Shown here: positions 20,949-32,510 of the stretch, in pieces
Layout: each line of letters begins with the position of its first letter
Position numbering within the stretch: the stretch's first letter is position 1
DNA from: Liquidambar formosana
Taxonomy: Eukaryota; Streptophyta; Magnoliopsida; Saxifragales; Altingiaceae
Assembly: GCA_039720395.1 (NCBI GenBank)
Contig: CM077831.1
Span: forward strand, 3,452,003 to 3,516,002
Length of the DNA stretch: 64,000 bases
Reading direction: 5' to 3'
Translations under genes and position numbers: made by a program
Notes under the pieces: model-generated
Told to the model about the DNA's origin: nothing
Databases searched by the model: none
What the model saw: only the letters and a program-made list of their open reading frames with translations

Positions 20949-23900
20949 GTGCTGGCTTGGATCCGCAATCCGCAAGGGTGTCTAGTGAGTGTTGAGTCTA
21001 CCCATCAGACAGACATGGCCGACGAAAGAACTAGTGAGGGGCACTTTGACCTTGAGGCTTGCCTGAAAGCTATCATGACCAAGCTTGACCATACCGCTGA
21101 GACCTCCGATCCCGCATTGAAAATGGCTCAAGAGAACCAATAGAAGATAGCAGATCTTGAACAAAATGGTTCTAAGGCCCATTCCTCGGGTATACCTCAT
21201 GGGGCTGGCACCGAAGAAGGACCTCAATCCAATGAGAACACCAAGACAAGGGGGGAAAGTAGCTCGAAAGCTGTGGTCACCAGCCTAGAAGGGGAAGCCA
21301 AGGGGAAGGGTACTAGTAGTGATTCCGTATTGGCTAGCAAGGTAGAAGCATTGGAGAGAACTATAAAAGGGATTCGTAGGGCCGATGACATGGTCGATGT
21401 GCGGACTTTATCTCTGTTCCCAATGGCTCGTATCCCATTGCAATTCAAGATGCCGGAATTAGAGAAGTTCGATGGGACGGGTTGCCCTAAGACTCATTTG
21501 AAGATGTATGTGCGAGCTATGCACCCTCGAGGAGCCACTAACGAGCTTTTAGCTCAAATGTTTCATGAAACCTTGGCCACTTCCGCTTTGAAATGGTTCT
21601 TATCCTTGGATGAGAACAGAACTCGGACTTGGGAAGACATATGCAATGAGTTCTCAGAGCACTACAAGTACAATACAGAGGTGGACGTTACTTGGAGAGA
21701 CCTGGAGACTACTAAGCAAGGGGTTCATGAAACTTTCTCCGCTTACATTACAAGGTGGAGAGAAAAGGCGTCGAGAATGACAGATAGGCCAAATGAGGAG
21801 GACCAAATTCAGTTGGTGGTTAAGAACTTGCTGCCCGTGTATCACAAGCACCTATTTGCCCATTATTTCCTAAATTTCAAAGCTCTCATTGGGGCTGGCA
21901 TGTAGGTTGAAGATGCTATCAATGATGGGACAATCAAAACTGAGGAAGTGAGGAGTCGCAAGACAAACTTTACTGGGAAGAACAATGCCGAGGTCAACAC
22001 CATAACTCAACCCATTCAACCCTTTTCTCTTAATGATGTTAACCCACCTCGCCAATTCACTGATCTATTCATGCCACTCGAAAAAGTCCTTGAAAAGCTT
22101 GTAAGCTGCGACCTATTGAAGCCACTCGACCCAAGACCCCCACCAAATCCTTTACCCAAGAACTACAACAAGAATGAGTACTGCAAGTACCACCAATCCA
22201 AAGGCCATGCCACTAACCGTTGTATTCGCCTTCGCCACCAAGTCCAAGACCTCATTGACAAGCAAGTCATCTCACCACCAACCCGTCCAAATGTCACCCG
22301 TAATCCTCTCCCATCACACAACAACACACCCCCACCTAACACCATAAATGCTATTGGGGTTGAATCATCTCGCCCTCGTCAGCCCATAAGACAATACACT
22401 CCACTCCCCATGACCTTAACCCGTCTTTTCACCATTTGCCACAATAACAACCTTATCATGCCATTCCCACTAAAGCCAAGGCCATCAACCCCTCACCAAT
22501 ATTGCCAATACCATCGTGCACCTGGCCATGACACCGAGGCTTGTTCTATACTAAAGAAGTTCATTCAAGACCTCATTGGCCAAAAAGTTTTGTTGTTGCC
22601 TAGAAAATCTATCCAACAAGAGCTGAAAGAAAGATATGAAGCAGGGGATCCTCAGGTTGGCCTATTGGGTCAATCGTCAGGGAAATTTGATTACTATGTG
22701 ATGTACACAAGTCCAAGTCCAATATCAAATGAACCGATAGTCCCTACAGGTTGGGATGATTTACCAATGGAAATGGAGAGCATCGACATGATAGAATGGG
22801 ATGACTTAATGAATGACACCGAGAAAGTCCATGACATATGGGCTAGCGGTTACGAGTTGGACCATATAACTAGAGGGGGTCGTCATTTCAAGTCTCCACA
22901 CCTAGAATCCGAGAATCCGTTGGAAGATTTGGAAGGGCAGAGGCGCCCTAGCTTGCAAGAAGAAAAGGATGAAGTACTTAGGTAGCTGAAAAAGACCAAT
23001 GCCAACATCACTATTTGGGGCTTGCTCATGGCCTCGCATAAGCACAGACAGACCATGTTGAAACTACTGAATCAGATACAAGTGCCCGTTGACACATCCC
23101 CTGAGGGATTGGTACATTTGGTGAACCCAACTCCCAAGAATTCAACTATTGTGTTCACTGATGTGGACCTACCTAAGAGTGGGCCAAGCCATTCCCAAGC
23201 TCTCTATGTGACCGTAGACACTATCGGGAAGAGGGTTCCTACCGTCCTTATCAACAATGGGTCCGCACTGAATGTATGTCCTCTCCAAACTGCCATTGTA
23301 TTGGGTTTGGGACCCCCACCGATTTCATGCCATCTGGGCAGACCGTAAGAGCTTATGACAACACCCACCGAGAAGTAATAGGGGTGGTAACCTTGCCACT
23401 AATCATGGGACCCACTGAATTTAGGGTGGAATTCCAAGTGTTGGATGTGCCGTCGTGTTTCAACTTACTGTTGGGCCGACCTTGGATCCATCCTGCTCGG
23501 GCTGTGCCATCTTCACTCCATCAAAAGGTGAAGTTTCTTTATGAAAGAGCTATAGTAACACTTCAAGGGGACTATGAATTGAAACTTGCGGGTGTGCCTA
23601 TATGTGAGATACAACCAGAATCAGCAACGGTGCCATTATCCGAATTTGACTATGTCCAATGCATTGAGAAAGAACTTGAGAAGTGTGAGTTAATACCATT
23701 GGACTTTTGCCCCCACGGCAATTTGCACGTTGGTGAAATCATGAGAAGAATGAGTTTCTTTCCAGGCATGGGGCTAGGATGTCGCCAACAAGGGATCCCT
23801 AAGTCTATTCAGAGCCGTGTCACCTCATACACCTTTGGGCTAGGATATGAGCCCTCCAGAAATGATCATGCGGAAATGTTGAAGAGGAATAAAGAGAAAG

Positions 23901-24351
23901 TAAGAGCCAAAGCCGAGGGAAGGGTGCCAGACCTGAAGATCTCGCCATATCGACCTATTCTGAATGGTTACTTCGTCAAAAAAGGGGATGATTTTCTATA
24001 TTGCGGGTTTCTAGAGCCCACCTTTGACCAAGCTACCAAGACTAGAGTTCCGAGATTTGAAATCTTCTTCACCAAATGGTATCCGATCACAGCTGAAATG
24101 GTGGATGATGAAGCCATCAATGATGAGTTCTGGGAAAAGAAAGAGGAGGACTGGGCAGAGAACCTTGATGCAGGGGCTATGACTGAAATGTTTCAAGACA
24201 TGATCCTCACCGTGGAAGACTCAACCATTGAGGAACTCCAGGGTTCGTCCATTAGCCATACAACCGTGCCACTCCTTAATTGGTACCTTGAAAGTGGTGT
24301 CATTGTGGAGATCCATGAAGAAGAAGACCTTGGCCTACCTAATAGCAGCTT
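20949..24351 (+). pseudogene. gag: E2 gag-protease polyprotein (interrupted)
   Basis: From ATG at 20949 one frame continues through three in-frame TAG codons (21141-21143, 21903-21905, 22983-22985) to about 23300, where a frameshift moves it to the frame that ends at 24351. The gag core (WFLSLDENRTRTWEDI, about 21590-21640) is the retrotransposon gag domain that forms the particle. Two C-X2-H-X4-H-X4-C fingers follow (CKYHQSKGHATNRC near 22183 and CQYHRAPGHDTEAC near 22507). The protease has INNGSALNV where IDNGSALNV is expected, so the catalytic Asp is lost. A G-patch-like segment (MSFFPGMGLG) is at about 23750. All three nonsense codons look like CAG to TAG changes by comparison with E3 or the family. 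The end is set by the intron donor at 24352. Confidence 0.85.
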
Positions 24352-24521
24352 GTAGGTGTCTTAGTTTAGTAATATTTCCCTAATTCAATAAGATGTATCT
24401 ACTTAACTCACTTTGTGGAGTCATAGTATTGATACAGATTTGCTTATTTTCTTTCTTCTTTTGTGTGTCATTCCTACTATTCCTAGTCAATAAAGTGTGC
24501 TTTCTTTCTCTATATATGCAG
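24352..24521 (+). other. Probable intron between protease and RT in E2 (170 bp)
   Basis: Donor CTT/GTAGGT at 24352 and acceptor TATATATGCAG ending at 24521, with a pyrimidine-rich stretch before it. The upstream exon leaves two bases and the downstream exon supplies one before the next codon, so removal restores a single frame into the RT part starting at 24541. The segment is AT-rich and full of stops in all frames. Ogre elements are known to carry a spliced intron at this place. E1 has none here. Confidence 0.65.
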
Positions 24522-26372
24522 TGTCTCTTTTCTCTCCTCTATGGATATTTATGGCATGGATATAGATCCTAGGAACGATGTCCCCCCGGAGCTCGTTGAG
24601 CAAAGGAAAAGGGGCGTCACTAAACCTAATATGGATGAATTAGAATCAATCAACTTAGGGACGAATGAATTGCCAAGAATAGTTAAAATTGGGAAAATCC
24701 TCTCCCCCGTTGAAAAAGAGAAGATGATCTCTCTCTTAAAAGCCAACATTATGGCTTTTGCATGGTCTTATGAAGACATACCTGGCATTGACCCCGATAT
24801 TGTGCAACACTATATCCCCACTAATTCCCTAAAGAAGCCGGTAAAGCAGAAACTCAGAAGATTAAAACCAAAATGGGCTCTAAAAGTAAAAGAAGAGGTA
24901 ACTAAACAACTAGACGCGGGCTTCCTCCAAGTTGTGGAGTATCCTGAGTGGTTGTCGAACATAGTTCCTATGCCTAAAAAAGATGGGAAAGTGAGGATGT
25001 GTGTCGATTTTCGAGATCTTAACGCCGCAAGCCCTAAGGATGACTTTCCTTTACCCCATATCGACGTGTTGGTGGACAATACAGTGGGACATGCACTCCT
25101 CTCCTTCATGGACGGATTCTCCGAGTATAACCAGATAAAAATGGCACCTCAAGACATGGAGAAAACAACCTTTATCACGCAATGGGGAACGTACTGTTAC
25201 AAGGTAATGCCATTTGGCTTAAGAAACGCTGGGGCTACTTACCAAAGAACAACTACGACCCTATTACATGATATGATACATAAAGAAGTCGAGGTTTATG
25301 TCGATGATATGATCGTGAAGTCCGTGGATAGGGAAAGGGCATTTCAAGGCACTAGAGAAGTTCCTAGAGCGAGCAAAGAAGTACAATCTCCGTCTAAACC
25401 CACGGAAGTGCGCTTTTGGTGTCACTGCAGGCAAGTTGTTGGGGTTTGTGATCACTCAGAGAGGCATCAAAGTGGACCCAGGGAAGATAAAAGCCATTGT
25501 AGAGATGGAGCCGCCTAGCATTGAGAAGCAGATCCGGGGTTTTCTAGGAAAAGTCCAGTATATAATTCGATTCATTGCCAACTTGACCATGGTGTGCGAA
25601 CCAATCTTCAAATTACTTAAGAAAGGTATACCAAAAGTGTGGAATGAAGAATGCTAAGAGGCCTTTGAGACCATTAAGAGATACTTGAGTAATCCTCCAA
25701 TCTTAGTCCCCCCACGGCAAGGTGCACTGCTTTTGTTATACTTAACGATCACTGAAACTACGACGGGAGCTATGTTAGCTCAATATCTTGAAGGGTCAAC
25801 AAAGGAAAATGCCATTTACTACCTAAGCAAGAAAATGACGGACTATGAAGTGAAGTACAACACAATCGAAAAGGCTTGTGTGGCACTAGTATGGGCGACG
25901 TAGAAACTCCGACACTACATGATGTCCTTCGAAGTGTTCTTGATAAGTCGCATGGATCCGTTGAAGTACCTGATAGAAAGGCCAGTATTGTCATACAGAA
26001 CTGCTCGATGGTCAATTCTCCTCAATGAATTTGACATCAAGTATGTAAATCAGAGGTCTATCAAGGGGAGCGTCATCGCAGACTACCTAGCCAGCTGTCC
26101 TGTGTCATCATCCACTCTGTTCAATGATCAGTTCCCAGATGAGGACGTGCTAGGGATTGGTAGAAAGACTTGGAGAGCCTACTTCGATGGGGCAACCAAT
26201 AAGAAGGGTTATGGGATAGGAGTCCTGCTGGTCTCACCTGAAGAGGCATTTACACCGTTGGCGGTCAAGTTGGGGTTCAAAGCTACCAACAAAATTGCTG
26301 AGTATGAGGCCTGTATCCTAGCATTGGAAGCGGCACTTGAATTGGGGATCAAAGAATTGGAAGTGTTCGGGG
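24522..26372 (+). pseudogene. pol: E2 reverse transcriptase and RNase H, truncated
   Basis: RT has MCVDFRDLNAASPKDDFPLPH and the YVDD catalytic box (about 25299-25310). A one-base insertion near 25335 shifts the frame, after which it continues at 25436 in frame 2. Two in-frame stops follow, TAA at 25655-25657 and TAG at 25901-25903. The gypsy-type RNase H remnant spans about 25690-25990, and the archaeal-type RNase H starts with a normal AYFDGATN (about 26180) and breaks off after ELEVFG at the E3 insertion. Integrase is not in the window. Confidence 0.88.
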
Positions 26373-29300
26373 TGTCACACCCCATTTTTGTCACCTTAGC
26401 TAGGACATATCATTTCATGTAGGATTTTGAGTCCTTTTTGAGTCTAGTCTTTTGCATCGAGTTTCTATGGCATTGAATATCATGTGTATAAATTTTGAAG
26501 TGATTTGGAGTTCATCTCGATGGTCAATAAGAACTTTTGCGACTTAAAGGGCATAATCGTCTTTTAAGTCATATATTTTCCATTTGACCTTGAAATGAAT
26601 CCCGAGTCATTCCTTTAAGTTCATAGGAGTATATAGAGTCCATATATAGGTTCAATTTCATGAATTAATGGTTCAAGATCAATTCGGCTCATAATGGTTC
26701 GGGTTGGCTAAAAGACCCTTTCTTGGTTTGCTCAAATTGACTCATAAGACCCAATTAATTTTCTCTCATTTAACTTCAATTGGGCTTTATTTATGTCCTA
26801 AACATGTTTAGAAAGATCGATTTTCGATTCGGAAAGCATTTCGTTCAACATTGTGTACAAACCCAACTTAGCGACGGTGAAGCACCATGGTTAACCACCT
26901 TTGTAAAACCTAACCATGCACTCATGGTTAAGGATTTTTGTCCTAAAATGCCTAAAAATGTGTTCCTCTTCGAAACATGGTCGTTTTGGCTTTTATTTCG
27001 TCAAAATCGGACTTAATTTGAAGATTTTAGGACTTCTACAGCAAGTGGGAGTCAAAAGCGGAGCAAAAATAGGGGACCCTCGGGTAACCGTCCGGGGCTA
27101 GACGGTCAGCTGTCTAAGCCCAGACGGCTAACTGTCCGGGGCAAGTTGGTCACCCGAGGAATCCTTCTTCAAGTCAACTTCTGACTCTTCTCTCCCTCTT
27201 TTGACGGTTTCCTCCGCCATTACAACTTATTTGAGCTTAGGAGTGTGTAAGTTTGAGTTGTTTGAGCACCAAGAGAGTCTCTAATAGCCCTAGGATCGTT
27301 GTTTAATGAATTAATCTTAGCCATTGGTTTAGGGGGTCAGTTCTCTATATAAAGGACATGATATTCAGCACATAAGGGGAGGTTAATTGCACTTTACACT
27401 TAGAGAGAGAGGGAGCTACGAGTTTGGAGAGATAGAAGGACATCAAGAGGAGGCTCTTCAACCCCAAGCAAGCAAGGAAACAAGAAGTTTAAAGACAAGC
27501 AAGAGTCTACAAGAGGTAAGCCTGTCCCTATAATGCTGAACATGAATTTTCTGCTTCTCCTTCTTCTTCTTCTTCTTCTTCTTCTAGGGTAGTTATAGTG
27601 TATGATAATATTTTTTCTCTTGGATTGAATTCAATGCTTGTGTGATGTTATATGACTGATTTTGAGATGATTTATGGCTTTATATGCTTGACAATCCCTG
27701 GTTTACCAAGGATTTGATAGTGTTATTCTTTCTATCTTCTTAAATCATGCGTAGTTCACATGTTTAGGTTGCTGTGATAGTTATCATGAATTGATACTCC
27801 TGTTAGTTAATATATATTATATAAATGATATTCATGATAATTTGAGCATGTCTTAGAGTCGTTTCATAGGTTTTAATGCATGGTTGTGAAATTAGGGTTT
27901 CGATAACCCTGAATTCGCACAAGTTTCATACAGCATGCTTAGCTTAACTTTTTGAGTTGTTTCTCATCATAGTCATTCTATATATGCTGCATATAGTTGA
28001 ATCATGCTAGGTTTGCATTCATGTAGTAGAATTTATAGGGTTTTTGGAGATATTATCCTTTTCTAAGGATAATTATCCTTTTCGTTGAGTGAGGTTTCGC
28101 ATGAGAGCCTTCTGTGATGTGTTTAAGCATGAAATCACTTCTATTGTGTTCTAATATATATATTTTACGTAGGATATGTTGATTGCATCTCCCCATAACG
28201 ACCTTTTTACGTGAAATTATCTTAGGATAGTTTCGCTTAAGAAAGCTCGCCGTAGGAAGGTCTATTTTCATATTTTACATGAAATATCATCTTTTTGGTC
28301 GGAATGTGCTTTGTTATCATGTTTATTGATATTATTGGAGTCTCTTATGCCTGTTAGTGTGTCTTTGGTAGGTTTTTTTATGCATATTAGTTAGGTCATT
28401 GCATGTAGGATTGAGTTAGAGTCCTCAGTTATTCATTTTTCTTGTTGTTTCCATGATTAATGGATGATTTTAGGCCTTGTCATGGTTCTGTCCAGATTAG
28501 TATTTTGTTTTCTTTGCATGGTTTTGTGCACTTGTAAGGGTGCAAACAGGTACAATGCTTGTCCTATTGCAAATAGGGCTACTATGGTCTGAAATGGCTA
28601 ATGATTGGAGCTTTTGCGCTCAGGTAAGTAGGGTTTGAAGGTGCCCCAATTCACCTTTCATTTTCTTTCTTTTCTCTTCTCCCTCCTAGGGTTACTTCTT
28701 AATACAAGCTTATGGAAATTATCAAGGGTTTCCTTCAATAATAAATTCTGGTTTTTATCAAAGTTTTCCTCTTGTGGAAGTTTTCAGTTTTGGATTAAAT
28801 CAATGTATTTTCAAATGAGGAAACCTAGGGTATTTACCATAGGTTTGTATTAGGTTGTAACCCTATTCTTTTTGAACTACGTGGACTTTGATCCATGTAT
28901 TTCGCTGCATGGTACGTAGGCGCTCTTCGTGAGGCTCAAGTCTGTTCTAGGATCCAAGTATCCTAGGCTTTTCTTTTCTTTTCTTATTTTTCTGTTTTAT
29001 TTTATTTGAGTGATTATGCATGGATGATTGGATGGAATATATGTTATGCATGGTGCCTTGTGATGATATATGTTGGTATTTGAGTGGAAAAGATATTAAG
29101 TTAGCCCAATTAAATTAAGAGACCAACTCAGGCGATGTGGGTGCCTATAAGCTTTGCCTAGAACCTTCCCACGTCGTAACTTAGCCCCCGAATCCAATTT
29201 TCTGGTTTTAAAGACTTTGCTTTTCCTTTAATGGAGTCATGTGGTTTTGAAAATAAAACATTTTTGTAGTTTTCCTCTTTTCCCTAAAAAATGAGGTGGC

Positions 29301-29382
29301 GACTCCTTTTCGTTTGTTGTCTTTCACCCATTCCAAATCCTCTTTCTGCCAAATCCTTGTGGGCCGTTTTCCGGGGTGCACA
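26373..29382 (+). mobile_element. 5' LTR of E3 (3010 bp)
   Basis: Starts TGTCACACCCCATTTTTGTCACC and ends GGTGCACA before the primer site. TATA box CTATATAAAGG at 27345-27355. A TTC microsatellite is at about 27553-27585. A second PBS-like GGTGGCGACTCC lies at 29295-29306, inside the LTR. Confidence 0.88.
27079..27158. repeat. 80-nt foldback in the E3 LTR U3
   Basis: Arms CTCGGGTAACC (27079-27089) and GGTCACCCGAG (27148-27158) pair with one mismatch. Inside are imperfect palindromes (GTCCGGGGCTAGACGGTCAG, then CAGACGGCTAACTGTCCGG). Same length (80 nt) and same LTR offset (706 versus 710 bp) as in E2, but with a different core. Confidence 0.8.
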
Positions 29383-29385
29383 GTT

Positions 29386-29403
29386 TAGCGACTCCACTGG
29401 GGA
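29386..29403 (+). other. Primer binding site of E3, tRNA-Arg type
   Basis: TAGCGACTCCACTGGGGA, the E2 site with one G to A change in the second base, which would weaken pairing with the tRNA CCA end. Confidence 0.8.
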
Positions 29404-30087
29404 TGTCGAGGGCTAGACTCAGTTAATTTGATTGGGCTAAATTAATTTCTTTATTGTTTAATAAAATCAATCACATTGCATCCGCTTGATTGTGTGCTTT
29501 CATTTATTGCATTGTGTGCGCTATTGTTGCATGATCACTCGATTATCCCTCAATGTATCCTTGCCAACTGATAGCCTAGTTCGACCTTGGTTTTCCTGAT
29601 TCCATGTGTTGGGCGAAGCTATCAAACCTCTCTTGCCAAGTACCCTTGGGCTTGCCCTTGGGTATATCAAATGGATCAATCACATACTGCCGGACCCACG
29701 CGATATTCCTGATGTCACATGTGGTTAGGTATAAAGATTGGTACAAGCAAAGTTGAGGACCCTAGCCTACCCTTTTAAAAGAAAGAATTGCATGTAACGG
29801 GCCTTCTAGGACACCGTTGGATCACCTATATGCACACACATCGTTATGATGATATGCTATCGTGTTTGTGATGTGTTGCCATGCTTTGTTGATTGAGTGG
29901 GTAATTAGAGGAAACTTTACATCTTACATCCTTAATACGTACCCTTCCCCATGAACCCCGCAAGGGTAATTGGTTAAGAGAACTAATTGAGGGTGTACAT
30001 TGTAAAAATGTTGAGATAGTCATGGAAGCTTAGGATGGACCCTTAGGCTGAAAAATTGAGTGTTTCCCTTATGTTAGAGGGGGAGAC
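29404..30087 (+). other. E3 leader
   Basis: Untranslated region homologous to the E2 leader (20164-20948). No gene or RNA feature is supported beyond that similarity. Confidence 0.6.
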
Positions 30088-31960
30088 GTGCTGGCTTGGA
30101 TCCGTAATCAACAGGGGCGCCTAGTTAGTACTGATTCTGTCACCGAGTCGGATATGGCCGAGGAAAGAACTAGCAACCGGGGTTTCAACCTTGAGGCCAC
30201 TTTGAAAGCTATCATGGAAAAGCTTGACCACACTACCCAAGTAACCGAGACCGCACTCAAGTTAGCTCAAGACCTTCAGCAGAAGAACTCTGAACCTGAA
30301 TCTAGGGCCCGTGCCACTGACAACAATCAAGGATCCAATGATTCCGAATCTGCTGAGGAACCATTAGGAGAAGGGGGAGAACCACCCAAGACCAAGGAAG
30401 GGGAAACCAAAGCCACATCCAAAGAGAGCTCAACCGTCCTGGCAAACAAGGTCGAGGCCTTAGAACGAACTCTGAAGGGAATCCGCAGATTTGATGATAT
30501 GGTGGACATCCGTACTTTTCCTTATTCCTAAAAGCTCGCATTCTGCTACAATTCAAGATGCCAGAATTGGAAAATTTTGATGGGATAGGTTGTCCTAAGA
30601 CCCACCTCAAGATGTATGTGCGGGCTATGCACCCTTGAGGAGCGAACGATGAGTTATTGGCTCAAATGTTTCATGAGTCATTAGCGATTTTCGCTATGAA
30701 ATGGTTTTTATCATTAGAGGAGAATAGAACCAAGACTTGGGAGGATGTGTGCAATGCATTCATGGACCATTATAAGTATAACACCGAAGTGGATGTCACG
30801 CAAAGGGACTTGGAAACCACTAAGCAAGGGGTTAATGAGACTTTCTCTGCCTTCATCACTAGGTGGAGACAAAAGGCTTCCAAAATGACAGACAGACCGA
30901 ATGAGGAAGACCAGATTCAGTTGGTGGTGAAGAACTTGCTGCCCGTCTATCATAAGCACCTCTTTGCTCACTACTTTCCGAACTTCAAAGCTCTTGTTGG
31001 GGCTGGCACACAGGTTGAAGATACAATCGCCGATGGAATAATCAAGATAGAGGAGGTTCAAAGGAGTCGAAGGACAAACTTTGGGGGAAAACCCAATGCC
31101 AAGGTCAATACCATTACCCAACCCACTCGCCCTTTCTCCCTAAATGACTCCACCTCACCTCGCCAATTCACCGAGCTATACATGCCACTCGAAAGAGTTT
31201 TTGAAATGCTAAGAAGCCGTGACCTCTTGAAACCCCTCGACCCAAGGCCTCCACCAAACCCATTGCCCAAGAACTACAATGAAAATGAATATTGCAAGTT
31301 CCACCAAACCAAAGGCCATCCAACCAACCGTTGCTATCGCCTCTGTCATGAAATCCAAGATTTGCTTGACAAGTAGATAATTTCACCACCTACCGCACCA
31401 AATCGCCCAAATGTCACTCGAAATCCCCTCCCCACTCACAATATGCCTCCTCCCAACAACATAAATGCCATCAAGCTTGACTCGTCCCAATCCCATCAAC
31501 CCATAAGGCAATACACATCACTTCCCATGACCTTGACTCAAGTTTTCCACCAATGTTATGATAAAGGGCTCATATTGCCACACCATCCAAAGCCGAGGCC
31601 TTCGACTCCTCACCAATTCTGCTTGTACCACTAAGCGCCCGGACATGATACGGAGGGCTGTGTTATGTTGAAAAAGGTAGTTCAGGACCTTATTGATCAA
31701 AAGGTTTTGGTATTGCTAAAGAAGTCCATGCAGTGACAATTGAAAGAAAGGTTCGAGGTAGGAGATCCTAAAGTGGGCTTGCGGGGAGAGTCATCTAGAA
31801 AGTTTGATTACTATGTACTCTACCCCGACCCCATCCCTGATGAGCCTATAATCCCTACAGGTTGGGATGAGTTACCAGAGGAAGTCCAAATGGAAGAGAT
31901 CGATACAATCACATGGGATGATCTCATGGGAGACGTAGGGGAGATTGATGACATGTGGAT
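30088..31960 (+). pseudogene. gag: E3 gag, frameshifted and cut
   Basis: ATG at 30088 (MLAWIRNQQGRLV), matching the E2 start. A frameshift near 30520 and a TGA near 30636 (a CGA in E2) separate the N-terminal part from the gag core (30657-31376, WFLSLEENRTKTWEDV). In-frame stops follow at about 31374-31376 (TAG), 31632-31634 (TAA) and 31734-31736 (TGA). The first C-X2-H-X4-H-X4-C finger (CKFHQTKGHPTNRC) is intact at about 31290; the second is broken by the TAA. The CopA LTR ends the reading at 31960. Confidence 0.85.
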
Positions 31961-32510
31961 TGTTGGGAATCGAACAAGAGGGAAAAATACAAGTGCGGAA
32001 TATAAAAATTTTTCCTACGATTCCACAGCCCATGAATCTAACTATGCATAACACAAAATCAAACCCTAACTACAAAGAGGGTTAGAACACTTACAGAATT
32101 TTTGTCTTCTCCTTTTTGCTCCAAGCTTTGATTCCGGACAGTGGTAAATGAGCAGCCCAAGTGTGCTGCCTCCAATGGTATCCACACCTAGCTAGAGCTT
32201 CAAGTCCTTTCTTTCTTCTTCCTTGTTGTTGTTAGAGGTGGAGAAGAGAGAGAGAGAAGAGAGCTTCCAAGGGGCTGGACGGCTAGGGTTTATTGTGCAA
32301 GTCTATTATGCCATGTCACACATAAGTGTGACTTATATAGGCAGCCCACTAAAGGGGGCTGGCCATGGGGAAGAAACCCTAATAGGGTTATGTGTAATTA
32401 CACTTAATTGCACATTCACCCCTATTATTTGTATCAAATACAAATAGGCCTATAAAGAACTATTCTTTATTCACTAAAACCCTTTCTCTCATAGACTTTA
32501 AAGCCCTTCT
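31961..32510 (-). mobile_element. CopA 3' LTR, segment 1 of 3
   Basis: Begins TGTTGGGAATCGAACAAG on the plus strand, the family LTR end in minus orientation. It stops at the CopB insertion and resumes at 42203. The five bases before it (TGGAT) should be the target duplication; its partner lies right of the window. Confidence 0.88.
32506..32510. repeat. Target-site duplication of CopB, left copy (right copy 42198-42202)
   Basis: CTTCT on both sides of CopB, an exact 5-bp duplication as expected from integrase-made insertion. Confidence 0.92.

Larger units (their letters stand above)
17440..26372 (+). mobile_element. E2: Tat-like Ty3/gypsy element, interrupted by E3
   Basis: 5' LTR, tRNA-Arg PBS, leader, gag, protease, G-patch, intron, RT and RNase H in order, then cut in the second RNase H domain (after the ELEVFG motif) by the E3 LTR. 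Integrase and the 3' LTR would lie beyond the window. It is inserted in the E4 PMD remnant; the five bases before it are CATGC or so, and the matching copy is not in view. Confidence 0.85.
26373..31960 (+). mobile_element. E3: Tat-like element inserted in E2, interrupted by CopA
   Basis: Related to E2 but a different subfamily: LTR 3010 bp instead of 2703, same PBS type, homologous leader and gag. It entered the second RNase H of E2; the bases CGGG before it are the likely start of the target duplication. It is itself cut in the gag-protease linker at 31961. Confidence 0.85.

Noticed and set aside
27553..27585. TTC repeat in the E3 LTR
   Set aside because: Ordinary microsatellite; no sign of function.
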